DNA from: Blautia sp. An249 | GTDB taxonomy: Bacteria > Bacillota > Clostridia > Lachnospirales > Lachnospiraceae | Direction: 5' to 3' | Assembly: GCF_002159835.1 (NCBI RefSeq) | Contig: NZ_NFJL01000004.1 | Location: 144,313-208,312, forward strand | DNA length: 64,000 bases | In this document: positions 15,617 through 23,990 of the stretch, piece after piece | Layout: the number at the start of each line of letters is the position of its first letter | How positions within the stretch are numbered: position 1 is the first letter of the stretch | The notes under the pieces: model-generated | Database searches by the model: none | Told to the model about the DNA's origin: nothing | The model's input: the letters and a program-made list of their open reading frames with translations, nothing else | Made by a program: the position numbers and the translations under genes

Positions 15617-15683
15617 AGAAAAGAAAGTTGGGTACGCAACTTTCTTTTCTCTATTATAACGTTATTTAGTTGGACAGTCAACT
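15617..15683 (-). promoter_or_regulatory. marR-MATE promoter with two palindromic operators
   Basis: Minus-strand promoter TTGACT (15676-15681), 17-bp spacer, TATAAT (15653-15658). Operator 1 AGTTG-N6-CAACT at 15668-15683 covers the -35; operator 2 with the same half-sites at 15626-15641, extended to 14-bp arms (15617-15650), covers the start site. Their centres are 42 bp apart, four helical turns, which favours cooperative binding on one DNA face. Confidence 0.75.
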
Positions 15684-15709
15684 TTCTTTTTTCCTGAATT
15701 CTTCTCTTG

Positions 15710-16114
15710 TTACCAACTGCATTTTCCACAATTTGTACAATGGAGACAGTCTGATTTATGAATTTGGGGAATCCATGGAGAAACTTCTGTCTCACACGCT
15801 CTCAGATCCACCGTCTCCTCTTTATACCGGGTTTTCAGTCCCAGTTTCCCATTGCCCATATCCTTAATCATCAGACAATAGATACAAAACTGTTCCGGAT
15901 TCATGCAGCTCTGATAAAGGGTGGGCGCCCAGATCTCCCACTGACTTTGCCCCCTCTTTTTTATCCGTATCTGCCCTGCTTTGCTGATAACCTCTGAAAT
16001 TCTCCCATCCGGGGCAAACTGTATCCCGGGAGTCGGGGTACACGGATAGCTTTCTTCTGTTCTGCCCGCAATTTCCTGCAGAATCTCCTGCAGCTTTTTC
16101 TCTTCCACTGTCAC
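15710..16114 (-). CDS. Hypothetical cysteine-rich protein
   Basis: A 134-residue soluble protein with no family recognised. It begins at a GTG (16114) preceded by GAGGAG. The notable feature is two cysteine clusters: C-x6-C-x2-C in the middle (SCMNPEQFCIYC) and C-x2-C-x2-C-x2-C at the very end (DCLHCTNCGKC), which could bind zinc or an iron-sulfur cluster. It lies 26 bp after another small gene on the same strand. It is not part of the marR operon, which starts downstream. Confidence 0.6.
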   Translation of the reverse strand: MTVEEKKLQEILQEIAGRTEESYPCTPTPGIQFAPDGRISEVISKAGQIRIKKRGQSQWEIWAPTLYQSCMNPEQFCIYCLMIKDMGNGKLGLKTRYKEETVDLRACETEVSPWIPQIHKSDCLHCTNCGKCSW

Positions 16115-16139
16115 TGTCTCTCCTCTCTGAAAATATGCA

Positions 16140-16385
16140 TCATCGGAAGTTTTTCTTAAGTTCTTTCACCAGAATGTCTTCATAATCCCCTTCAATGTCC
16201 TGACTCTTTCCCGTATGAAACAGATTCGTTTCTACTCCGCAGGGCGTATCCCCGTCTGAGAATTCCCAGATATGATAACTTAATCCTCTGTGCAGGAAAT
16301 CTATACTTCCGCAGTTATCCTCCTCCCAGTAATGATATTCAATTCCCAGTTCTTTTAACGTTTTCTGTGTGTTTTCTAACCGCAT
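16140..16385 (-). CDS. Small conserved-looking hypothetical protein
   Basis: An 81-residue acidic soluble protein starting MRLENTQKTLKELGIEYHYW, with a good AAGGAG 8 bases before the ATG. Aromatic residues and an alternating pattern suggest a small alpha/beta domain. No function recognised. It lies between the ABC-F gene and the cysteine-rich gene on the same strand, with gaps of about 25 bp, so the three may share a transcript. Confidence 0.6.
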   Translation of the reverse strand: MRLENTQKTLKELGIEYHYWEEDNCGSIDFLHRGLSYHIWEFSDGDTPCGVETNLFHTGKSQDIEGDYEDILVKELKKNFR

Positions 16386-16412
16386 ACTATCCGCTCCTTT
16401 TTGACTTATTTT

Positions 16413-17912
16413 TTAAAACGAAATCACTTTTGTCCCGCATTTTTCTGCAAAAACCCGATCGTGTTCCACAATCAGCATGGTAGGTTTATATTCCAGAATC
16501 AGGTTCTCAATCTGCATCCTGGAAAAAACGTCAATATAATTAAAAGGTTCATCCCACAGATATAAATGGGCCGGCTGAATCAGACTCGCCGCAATTAAAA
16601 CCTTCTTTTTCTGCCCCTGAGAATACGTCTCCATAGGCCTTAAAAATTGCGCTCTGTCAAAATCGAGCTGTCTCAGCAGGGCTTTAAACAGACTTTCCTC
16701 CATCTCCCTTTCTCTCAGGAAGTCCTCCAGAGGCCCCTGTAACCAGGAAGTATCCTGACTCATATAAGAAATTTTTAACCCGCCGGGAATCTCCAGAATT
16801 CCCGTATGAGACACATTCTCTCTGCCCAGGACAGCCTTTAACAAGGTGGATTTTCCACATCCGTTCTTTCCCTGCAGGAAAACCCGTTCTCCCTTTCTAA
16901 GCTCCATCTGAAAATCTCGGATCACCTCTTTCTCTCCGTAAAAAAGGGATAAATCCTTTGCCCGGATATAAACTTCTCTTGGATGCGCAAGGGGCATCAG
17001 CTTTAAAGAAACGGGAGTTTCCAGGTTCTTTAACAGACTGGATTTTTCCTCAATCATCTTCTCCTGCCGCCGCTTCAGGTTTTTCCTTCTCTGCTGCATC
17101 TTCCTGGACTTTTCTCCCAGATAGGCTCTGGTCCCGATATTGCGGTTGGTATCTTTCTCTGGTATATAGCCAATCTTTCTGCTCTCCGAGGCGTCCGCCC
17201 AGCCGGAAGTCCGTCTGGCCGCTTCCTGAAGCCTTTTAATCTCTCCCTTATGTTTTTCATTTTGTGTCAGTTCAAAATGATCTCTTCTTTGCTTATTCTC
17301 CCACCAGGTGCTGAAGTTCCCCTTTTCCACCTGAATCTGGTTTCTTTCCAGACTTAATATGTGATCCACACAGGCGTCCAGAAAATTCCGGTCATGGGAA
17401 ACCAGGATAAATCCTTTCTTTCTGCCTAAATAGCTGCAGACGATCTCCCTTGCCTGACTGTCCAGGTGATTGGTAGGCTCATCAATCAAAAGGAAGGCAT
17501 TTTCCCCGGAGAAAAGAGCCGCCAGCATAACCTTCGTCTGTTCTCCGTAACTCAGCGTCTCAAAAGGCTGATACAAAATTTCCCCATTCACCTTCAGCAG
17601 CTCCAACTCCCGGCAGATCTTCCATAATTCCACATCCGGTTTCAGGCTTTCCACCACTTCCAGAGTCATTTCTTTCTTTTTTTCTTCCGGCACTTCATAG
17701 GGAAAATACTGAAATTCACAGGGTGCGTCAATCACTCCCTTATATTCGTACTCTCCTTTGAGAAGTTTCAGAAACGTAGTTTTCCCTTTGCCGTTTCTTC
17801 CGATAAATCCCAGTTTCCAACTGGTATCCACATGAAAAGATACATCCTCAAACACATTTTCCCAGCTTCCCTCATAACAAAAGGTCAGCCCCGCCACACG
17901 GATTTGTGACAT
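16413..17912 (-). CDS. Lsa-type ABC-F ribosomal protection ATPase
   Basis: Two ABC ATPase domains joined by a charged linker and no membrane part: an ABC-F protein, 499 residues. The start (FCYEGSWENVFEDVSF, then KLGFIGRNGKGKTTFL, Walker A 38-46) and the KGNFSTWWENK segment are characteristic of the Lsa group, which removes lincosamides, pleuromutilins and streptogramin A from the ribosome. The second site GKNGCGKSTLL and the motif SQGQKKKVLIA are intact. The ATG at 17912 fits the GGAG spacing. A leader peptide and attenuator upstream support drug-induced expression. Resistance itself is inferred. Confidence 0.85.
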   Translation of the reverse strand: MSQIRVAGLTFCYEGSWENVFEDVSFHVDTSWKLGFIGRNGKGKTTFLKLLKGEYEYKGVIDAPCEFQYFPYEVPEEKKKEMTLEVVESLKPDVELWKICRELELLKVNGEILYQPFETLSYGEQTKVMLAALFSGENAFLLIDEPTNHLDSQAREIVCSYLGRKKGFILVSHDRNFLDACVDHILSLERNQIQVEKGNFSTWWENKQRRDHFELTQNEKHKGEIKRLQEAARRTSGWADASESRKIGYIPEKDTNRNIGTRAYLGEKSRKMQQRRKNLKRRQEKMIEEKSSLLKNLETPVSLKLMPLAHPREVYIRAKDLSLFYGEKEVIRDFQMELRKGERVFLQGKNGCGKSTLLKAVLGRENVSHTGILEIPGGLKISYMSQDTSWLQGPLEDFLREREMEESLFKALLRQLDFDRAQFLRPMETYSQGQKKKVLIAASLIQPAHLYLWDEPFNYIDVFSRMQIENLILEYKPTMLIVEHDRVFAEKCGTKVISF

Positions 17913-17929
17913 CTGCATCACTCCTTCAT

Positions 17930-17962
17930 AAAAAAAGGAACCGCCCGTTATCCGGCGATTCC
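17930..17962 (-). terminator. Attenuator terminator in the ABC-F leader
   Basis: On the minus strand GGAATCGCC (17954-17962) pairs with GGCGGTTCC (17937-17945) and is followed at once by seven T (17930-17936), only 18 bases before the ABC-F start. It would stop transcription unless an upstream event prevents folding. Confidence 0.8.
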
Positions 17963-18112
17963 CTGAATTCCTGTCTGAGCGGGTATCTTTCCATATAAAA
18001 AAGGATCTGGAAAACCTCCGTTCTCCAAATTATAAAGAAACCCCATGAATCTAAATCTATCCTTTGATAACGCGGCAATTCCCCAATACGTTCGTACTGG
18101 TTCCTGATTTAT

Positions 18113-18145
18113 TTACCTGTTTTCAAAAAATAGATTTATAATCAT
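18113..18145 (-). CDS. 10-residue leader peptide of the ABC-F gene
   Basis: ATG at 18145 encodes MIINLFFENR and a TAA, preceded by AGAGGTG 5 bases upstream. It lies at the start of the leader RNA and 150 bp before the attenuator. Ribosome stalling here by an antibiotic would let the RNA refold away from the terminator, the mechanism known for erm, vga and msr-type leaders. Coding is supported by the ribosome site and position. Confidence 0.6.
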   Translation of the reverse strand: MIINLFFENR

Positions 18146-18170
18146 GCTTTCACCTCTTTCTCTGCAGTTC

Positions 18171-18199
18171 ATCATACCATATCTCTATTTCTATGGCAA
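18171..18199 (-). promoter_or_regulatory. Promoter of the ABC-F transcript
   Basis: TTGCCA (18194-18199), 17-bp spacer, TATGAT (18171-18176) on the minus strand. The predicted leader is about 250 nt and holds the leader peptide and attenuator. Confidence 0.7.
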
Positions 18200-18203
18200 T
18201 CCC

Positions 18204-18308
18204 TTATCGCACGATCTTTCCTTCTTTAATTCCACTCATCCATTCTAAGATATGCTTCTGAAATAAGAGAATATCGGGATTTGTCTCCTGCTCCCTGCGG
18301 GTCAGCAT
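18204..18308 (-). CDS. Possible 34-residue small protein after the EndoQ-UvrD gene
   Basis: An ATG at 18308, 10 bp after the helicase stop, opens a frame beginning MLTRREQETNPDILLFQ and ending with a basic tail GKIVR. No ribosome site is visible, so it could instead be a gene tail or chance. Unknown function. Confidence 0.3.
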   Translation of the reverse strand: MLTRREQETNPDILLFQKHILEWMSGIKEGKIVR

Positions 18309-18317
18309 ATAGGCGGA

Positions 18318-21300
18318 TTATTCAAACAAACTCATCTGATGTCCATATTCTTCCGGCTTTTTCCTTCCGGCCTTTTCCCGGTGCAGAATTTCTTCTGACA
18401 GCCCTGCCAAAAACGGGGATTCCTCTTTGGCTCCTGTCAGAATCAGTTCCTCCTTGGCTCTGGTCATTCCCACATAGAGAAGCCGTCGCTCTTCCTCAAC
18501 ATCGATCTCCTCCCTTTTTCTCTCCAGGGGAATTTTCCCTTTCTCTGCACCGTAAATGACAACCACCGGAAACTCTTTCCCTTTGGCTCCGTGAAGAGTC
18601 GTCAGAGTTACCGCATCGGCCGCATATTCCTTTTTCGGACACCGCTTCAAATCACTTTCCGTTCCCAGAACCAGGCTGTTTAGAAATTCCTTCATCGTCT
18701 TATAGAAGACGGCCGTCTCTTTTAACTGACGGACTGCTTCCTGCTCCTGAAGCTCCATGGTCTCCATCCACAGCTCCATAAACTTCTGGGGCTTCTTCTT
18801 TTGCCATGGACTCAGAAACTGCTCCCTGGCTGTCTGTAAAACCTGTTCCGCCATAGAATCTTCCTCCAGATTCCACAGCAGTCTGGCTGCCTGTTCTTTT
18901 GCATAAGAATTTTCCGGCTCTTCCAGATAACGGAAGAAGCAGATGCTTCCTCTGACCTTCTCATCCTGCAGAAAGTCATCCCTTCCTGCAACCACATAGG
19001 GAATCCCCTCCTGCTTCAGACATCGCTCCAGCAAGTCTGCCTGACGGTGGGTCCGGTAGAGAACGGCGATTTCTCCGAATCCCCGCACCTTTCTGTCCTG
19101 AAACTTCCAGGCTCTCTCCTGGGCTTCCAGCATTCCCATTCCGCCCACCAGCCGGTTGATTTCCTTTGCTGTAAAGACGGCGGCGGCAAACTCATCTGCC
19201 GTGTGCACCATTCTTACCGGTTCCCCCTCTTCCCGATTCCCATGCAAAAGGCGTTCCCCACCCGGGTTTTGAGAAATCACTTCAGCGCCCGCTCTTAAAA
19301 TCCGGGGCGAACAACGGTAATTCTCCTTTAGCCGAATCCGGTGCATATCCGGAAAATCCCGGGCAAGTTTCCGGAAACATTCAGCATCAGAACCCCGAAA
19401 ACCATAAATGGCCTGATCCGGGTCTCCGATTGCAAATATTTCTCTGCCGACTTTATTCCATTCTTTTATCAGTTCATATTGAACAGGATTTACATCCTGA
19501 AATTCATCCACCAGCAGGTAAGTAAACGGCTGTCTCCAGTCGTCCCTTTCCTTAAGGCTGCGGGTTAGTTTCAGGGTCTCCAGTAAAAGCCCGTCAAAGT
19601 CCAGCAGATTTCTCTCCTTCAGATACTGTTCATAGGCTTTTACAGCCTTTTCCCAGGTTTCCTCCGCTGCTTCCGGCTCCTTTCCGCAGGCTGTCCGGGC
19701 GCGCCGCTCCAGAAACTCTTTAGGAGTAAGGTTCCCTTCCCATCCGGCCAGAACTTCTCTGGCTGCTTCTTTTGCCTCTTCCTGATCCAGGAGGGTAAAC
19801 TCCCTTCCCCGGGCTTTTAAAAAGTCCAGACAGATTTTATGGAAGGTTCCCACCTGTATTGTCCGAAGAGAACGTTTCTTCCCCAGTTTTCTTTCCAGTC
19901 GTTCTCTGATCTCTCCGGCTGCCTGGTTGGTAAAGGTAACGGCTGTAATCATGGAGGGCTTTACCTTTCTGTTTTCCAGCAAATAGCAAAGGTGGGAAAT
20001 CAAGGTCTGGGTCTTCCCTGTGCCGGGTCCGGCAATCACGGCAATCCCTCTTTCCTGGGCACGGACTGCTTCCATCTGCTCTTCATTAAAGCAAATCTCT
20101 TTCTCTTCCTTTGTTTCTTTCGGAGTTGCCTTTGGGGAGGAAACGGGCAGTTCCCTGGTCTTCGCCTTTTCTTCCCTCCGGGAGGGCGTATCAAGCAGGC
20201 TGAAGAAATCCATCTGGCCTTCCAGGTTATTTAATTCCCCGGATCCAAAAAAGCGAATGGTTCCGTACTCCCCGTCGAAGCCTGGAATTCTCTCCACCTT
20301 TCCCTCCCGCAGTCTCTGGATTCCCTCTCCGATCAGATGGCCTGCCACAGAGGCAATTTCTTCCGTGGGAATTGTTCTTAGAATCTCAAATTCCGGGCCC
20401 AGTTTCTTTAACATCCCTTCGTATTCCTTCTGCACCGCCTTGCTGGACGGGGCATGTCCCACAGCGGATCCGATAATTTCCGGAAGGGGCACCAGACTTT
20501 CAAAGGCTTTTGCATCTTTTTTCTCATACCCTTCCTCTCTGTCTGCAAGCTGCTCCACCCGGTGAGATACCCCTATGGTAATCTTCCTTCCGCAGACAGG
20601 ACAGATTCCCTGATATTTCTCTGTCTGGGAAGGCGTCAGACACAGGTTGCATTTTCTGTGCCCGTCCATATGATATTTCCCCTCTTCCGGGAAAAACTCT
20701 ATGGTTCCGTAAAGTCCTTTTCCTTTCTGAATGGCCTCATAAAGCCCCTGATAAGACATTTCTATATCCAGCAGATTGGCTTCTCTTCCCAGCTTCGCCG
20801 GAGAATGGGCATCGGAATTGGAAATCAGATGGAACTTATCCAGGGCCGATACTCTCCAGTTCATAGGGGGATCGGAAGACAGACCCGTTTCCACTGCATG
20901 AATGTACGGGGTTAAATCTTCGAAACATTCTTCTGCCGAATCGAATCCGGAAAAGGCTCCGAACATGGAGAAATGAGGCGTCCAGATATGAGCCGGCACA
21001 TAGATCCCCTCCGGGCTTATATCCAGCATAATTTCCAGAAGATCCCGGCAGTCCAGTCCCAAAATGGGACGTCCGTCTGAGTGAATGTTCCCCACATTCT
21101 CTAACTTCCCGGAAACTTTCTGTGCCTCTTCAAGTCCGGGCAGGAGAAGAAGGCTGTGAACCTTTCTCACCCGGCCGTTTTTCTTATAAATGGAACTGAT
21201 TTCTCCAGTAATTACAAACCGGGGCCGGAAACTGTCTGTAACGGACGCATCCCGGATGCGGTATTCTTCTTTTAACACATAAAGCCCATCCTCCGCAGGT

Positions 21301-21467
21301 TCAAGCTTTTCTTTCAGCTCTTCCCTCCACTGAGGATGGGTAAAATCACCGCTTCCCACAAGATGAATGCCCTTTTTTCGCGCCCATAAATCCAGATACT
21401 CCGGCGTACAGTCTTTACTGGTTGCGCGGGAGTACCTGGAATGGATATGTAAATCTGCAATATACAT
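18318..21467 (-). CDS. EndoQ-like PHP nuclease fused to UvrD/PcrA helicase
   Basis: A 1049-residue DNA-repair fusion. Residues 1-270 are a PHP phosphoesterase with DLHIHSRYS (5-13) and SNSDAHSP (217-224); a zinc finger (Cys273, 276, 289, 292) and the following GVSHRVEQLADRE match Endonuclease Q, which nicks 5' of deaminated bases. After a charged linker (430-455), residues 458-1020 form a superfamily 1A helicase: AGPGTGKT (479-486), VDEFQD (653-658), GDPDQAIYGFRG, ENYRCSPRI, TLHGAKGKEF and LLYVGMTRAKEEL. The C-terminus ends QMSLFE, a fit to the beta-clamp-binding motif QLSLF. It follows the MttB gene but has its own promoter. The nuclease assignment is by motif memory. Confidence 0.88.
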   Translation of the reverse strand: MYIADLHIHSRYSRATSKDCTPEYLDLWARKKGIHLVGSGDFTHPQWREELKEKLEPAEDGLYVLKEEYRIRDASVTDSFRPRFVITGEISSIYKKNGRVRKVHSLLLLPGLEEAQKVSGKLENVGNIHSDGRPILGLDCRDLLEIMLDISPEGIYVPAHIWTPHFSMFGAFSGFDSAEECFEDLTPYIHAVETGLSSDPPMNWRVSALDKFHLISNSDAHSPAKLGREANLLDIEMSYQGLYEAIQKGKGLYGTIEFFPEEGKYHMDGHRKCNLCLTPSQTEKYQGICPVCGRKITIGVSHRVEQLADREEGYEKKDAKAFESLVPLPEIIGSAVGHAPSSKAVQKEYEGMLKKLGPEFEILRTIPTEEIASVAGHLIGEGIQRLREGKVERIPGFDGEYGTIRFFGSGELNNLEGQMDFFSLLDTPSRREEKAKTRELPVSSPKATPKETKEEKEICFNEEQMEAVRAQERGIAVIAGPGTGKTQTLISHLCYLLENRKVKPSMITAVTFTNQAAGEIRERLERKLGKKRSLRTIQVGTFHKICLDFLKARGREFTLLDQEEAKEAAREVLAGWEGNLTPKEFLERRARTACGKEPEAAEETWEKAVKAYEQYLKERNLLDFDGLLLETLKLTRSLKERDDWRQPFTYLLVDEFQDVNPVQYELIKEWNKVGREIFAIGDPDQAIYGFRGSDAECFRKLARDFPDMHRIRLKENYRCSPRILRAGAEVISQNPGGERLLHGNREEGEPVRMVHTADEFAAAVFTAKEINRLVGGMGMLEAQERAWKFQDRKVRGFGEIAVLYRTHRQADLLERCLKQEGIPYVVAGRDDFLQDEKVRGSICFFRYLEEPENSYAKEQAARLLWNLEEDSMAEQVLQTAREQFLSPWQKKKPQKFMELWMETMELQEQEAVRQLKETAVFYKTMKEFLNSLVLGTESDLKRCPKKEYAADAVTLTTLHGAKGKEFPVVVIYGAEKGKIPLERKREEIDVEEERRLLYVGMTRAKEELILTGAKEESPFLAGLSEEILHREKAGRKKPEEYGHQMSLFE

Positions 21468-21515
21468 GCTAATTCCTCTTCTTTCGTAAATGTTTTTCCC
21501 ATCACCCTTTCTTTT

Positions 21516-21544
21516 ATCTTAGCACTCCCGGTTCTATCTCTCAA
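21516..21544 (-). promoter_or_regulatory. Promoter of the EndoQ-UvrD gene
   Basis: TTGAGA (21539-21544), 17-bp spacer, TAAGAT (21516-21521), beginning inside the end of the MttB-family gene. Confidence 0.5.
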
Positions 21545-22922
21545 CTGCTGCCCGATAGATTTTATCCAGTTCTCTGCGTTTTTCTTTTTCTAACTCATAC
21601 TCCCCGGGCTCCTTTAAGATGTCCAGGCAGATTTCCTTTAAGATGTCTTCTGCGCCTTTCTCTCCTGTCTGCATCCATTTCTGCAGGGTTTCCTTTGGGG
21701 AAAAGGCCCTGGATTTTACATACTCGCCGTAATCGTCCAGACTTCGGTCGCTTCCCACAAATCCCCGCTGAATCCCTTCTCTCATTTCTTCCAGAAACGT
21801 ACTTTCCATGCAATCTGCTACCGTTCCGTCGCAGATCTGCTGGGCGAAGGAAATAGCCTCCAAATCCTGAATCATACAAAGGGGATCAAACAGTTCGTCC
21901 AGACTTAAAGTTCCCACGCAATAAAAACGCTTCGCTCCGTACAGAGCTCCTGCCATAATCATCATTCCCTTTTCCATTCCGGTTCTGCCGTCTGCAGACT
22001 TGCCCCAGGTGTGAATGTTCGTGCTGGAGTAGTCCGGTTCTTCCTCATGAATGTATGCAGCCAGCTCGGCGGCCATTCTCTCCATCAGAAACTTTTCCGG
22101 ACTTCCGAAAGCGATATTAAAATCCCGGAAATCAAAGGGAAACAGATTGGCCCGTATTTCTCCGGAAAGTCCGGTGAGGGCTTCTGTTAAGACGGCGCCT
22201 CCCGCCACTTCTGCCAGCGCAGCGGCAAAACCCATAGACAAATTCATCGGGGTAGTCACACCCAGGTTCGGCATGGCAAAGGTATAGAAAGAATCCAGTC
22301 GTTCCTTATTTTCCAGTACGATTTCCAGGGAATCGCCCCCGTAGGTTAAAGGACTAATCATATACACAGGAAGATGTTTCATGGGTTGTCCCATGACCTG
22401 ACTCATCTCAAAGAGATATTCCGCTGCCTTTAAAGAATCCGGAGCCAGCGGCCAGCAGCGGGAACAATTCTCTGCTGCGATTTTATATCTGGCCAGGGAA
22501 GACAGTTCTTTTGGCACATCACAGGGATACCCGGGAATTACCGGATTCAGAGGATACCTCTTACTGGCCTTCTCCACAAAGGCGGCATATTCTCCCAGAC
22601 TTTCCATGGTATATTCTTTGATCTTTCTATCCTGTACATCCCGGTACTGGTAAGTATACAGACTGGCTTCCCCGTGAAGGCGGTTTCCATGCTTATCTTT
22701 GGGCGTTTTTATCTTCTTCTGCTTTTCCATAAACTCTTCATAAAGTTTCCGCTCTATGAAAGCCCTGTGATCCTTCATGGTGATTCCCGGACAATGTTCC
22801 AGATGTTCTTCTGACTTTTTGTCAGTTACCTTAATCCCAATCTCTTCCAGCACCTTCCCGGCGCCTTCTGTTATCTTTTCGGCCTGTTCCCGGCTCAGAT
22901 ACATTCCTTCCCAGTTCTTCAT
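21534..22922 (-). CDS. MttB-family (trimethylamine methyltransferase-like) protein
   Basis: Member of the MttB superfamily, cobalamin-dependent demethylases of quaternary or tertiary amines (non-pyrrolysine type; no in-frame amber codon). The 462-residue product starts with the family helix LSREQAEKITEGAGKVLEEIGIKV and contains PVYMISPLTYGGDSLE and NLGVTTPMNLSMGFAAALAEVAGGAVL, matching the barrel core. It overlaps the SIS gene by 4 bp (ATGA), so it is translated with a sugar-uptake operon, an odd place for this family. No corrinoid protein lies nearby. The substrate is unknown; a methylated amino part of the imported sugar compound is one idea. Confidence 0.82.
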   Translation of the reverse strand: MKNWEGMYLSREQAEKITEGAGKVLEEIGIKVTDKKSEEHLEHCPGITMKDHRAFIERKLYEEFMEKQKKIKTPKDKHGNRLHGEASLYTYQYRDVQDRKIKEYTMESLGEYAAFVEKASKRYPLNPVIPGYPCDVPKELSSLARYKIAAENCSRCWPLAPDSLKAAEYLFEMSQVMGQPMKHLPVYMISPLTYGGDSLEIVLENKERLDSFYTFAMPNLGVTTPMNLSMGFAAALAEVAGGAVLTEALTGLSGEIRANLFPFDFRDFNIAFGSPEKFLMERMAAELAAYIHEEEPDYSSTNIHTWGKSADGRTGMEKGMMIMAGALYGAKRFYCVGTLSLDELFDPLCMIQDLEAISFAQQICDGTVADCMESTFLEEMREGIQRGFVGSDRSLDDYGEYVKSRAFSPKETLQKWMQTGEKGAEDILKEICLDILKEPGEYELEKEKRRELDKIYRAAVER

Positions 22923-23968
22923 GCTTCCTTTCTCCCGTCATAGTCTTTTACTACTTTTGATAAATAGCGAAATCCGTCTACTTCCAGTCCTTTCCTTCTC
23001 GCTGTCTGTTCCGCCAGAAGCTGAAGAGGAACCAGGAAATAAAGGGGAGCAAAACATTCTTCCCCCGCGTCTTCAATAAGAATCCTGTGTTCCGTACAGG
23101 GATGACAATACTTGCCGCAGTCTGTAATCAGATAGATGTCTGCGCCGATATTTTCCAGAAACCGGATATGTGTCTGCGTCTCCCGGGCCTGTTTCCCGCC
23201 GGAAGCCAGAAACAGCACGGGCAGCCCCTTCTCCGTCACTTCCAAGGTTCCATGGCGGAAGTCTCCGATACTTGATCCCATGGTATGAAGAAAGGTTTTC
23301 TCCTGCATCATCAGCGCTCCTTCGATTGCCGCTGCTCCCAGCAGTCCCGCCCCCAGGATGTAGAAGTTTTCCTTTGTCAGCAGGGTATTGACCAGAAGAT
23401 CCAGACCGGTATCTGCCTGCTTCAGTGTCTTTTCCAGTTTCTCTGGTATTTCATAAAATTTCTGCTGATATTCTTCCTTCCATCCAAAGGCTAAGATTGT
23501 CAGAAGAAGAACGGTAGCCAGGTTGGTTTTTGTAGCGGAGCTTACCTCCTGTTCACAGTACAGAGGAAGAACCTCCGAAGCGTTTCTTCCCAGAGAGGAG
23601 TCCGGCTCATTGGTGATTCCCCACAGTTCTGCTCCCGTCTCTTTGACCTTTTCTCCATAAAGTTTTGTCTCAATGCTTTCCCCGGACTGGGATACAAAAA
23701 TCACCAGTGTCTCCCGGTCAAAGGAGGGAAGCAGATACGGCAGATCTTCTGCCGGAGTTACCAGAGGCTTTAACCCGCTGTGAAGATAGAATGCATATTT
23801 CGCCATCTGGCAGGCATAAAGAGAAGCTCCCATTCCCGTAAGTACCAGTTGTCTTTTCTCCGTTAGTTTCTGATGATAAAGCTTCGCCTTCGGCAGATAT
23901 TCCTCCAGCAGTCTTTTTGCCACCTGGGGCTGATCGTGGATTTCTTTCCACATTTGTGTGTTTTCCAT
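22919..23968 (-). CDS. SIS-domain sugar isomerase/deglycase (GlmS/AgaS/FrlB-like)
   Basis: Two SIS domains in 349 residues and no glutaminase domain, as in FrlB (fructosamine-6-phosphate deglycase) and AgaS. Visible are LTGMGASLYACQMAKY, the phosphate-binding VSQSGESIET, the SSATKTNLATVLLL segment equivalent to GlmS SVA(S/T)TK, and DGFRYLSKVV at the end, like the C-terminal lysine loop of GlmS. Together with the PfkB kinase this suggests a kinase-then-deglycase route for an amine-linked sugar. It ends in a 4-bp overlap with the MttB-family gene. Confidence 0.85.
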   Translation of the reverse strand: MENTQMWKEIHDQPQVAKRLLEEYLPKAKLYHQKLTEKRQLVLTGMGASLYACQMAKYAFYLHSGLKPLVTPAEDLPYLLPSFDRETLVIFVSQSGESIETKLYGEKVKETGAELWGITNEPDSSLGRNASEVLPLYCEQEVSSATKTNLATVLLLTILAFGWKEEYQQKFYEIPEKLEKTLKQADTGLDLLVNTLLTKENFYILGAGLLGAAAIEGALMMQEKTFLHTMGSSIGDFRHGTLEVTEKGLPVLFLASGGKQARETQTHIRFLENIGADIYLITDCGKYCHPCTEHRILIEDAGEECFAPLYFLVPLQLLAEQTARRKGLEVDGFRYLSKVVKDYDGRKEA

Positions 23969-23990
23969 GGTTACCTCCTCTTTCTATTTT

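Noticed and set aside
20020..20565. 181-codon plus-strand frame inside the EndoQ-UvrD gene
   Set aside because: It is antisense to a well-supported conserved gene and has low-complexity Ser/Pro-rich composition typical of shadow frames.
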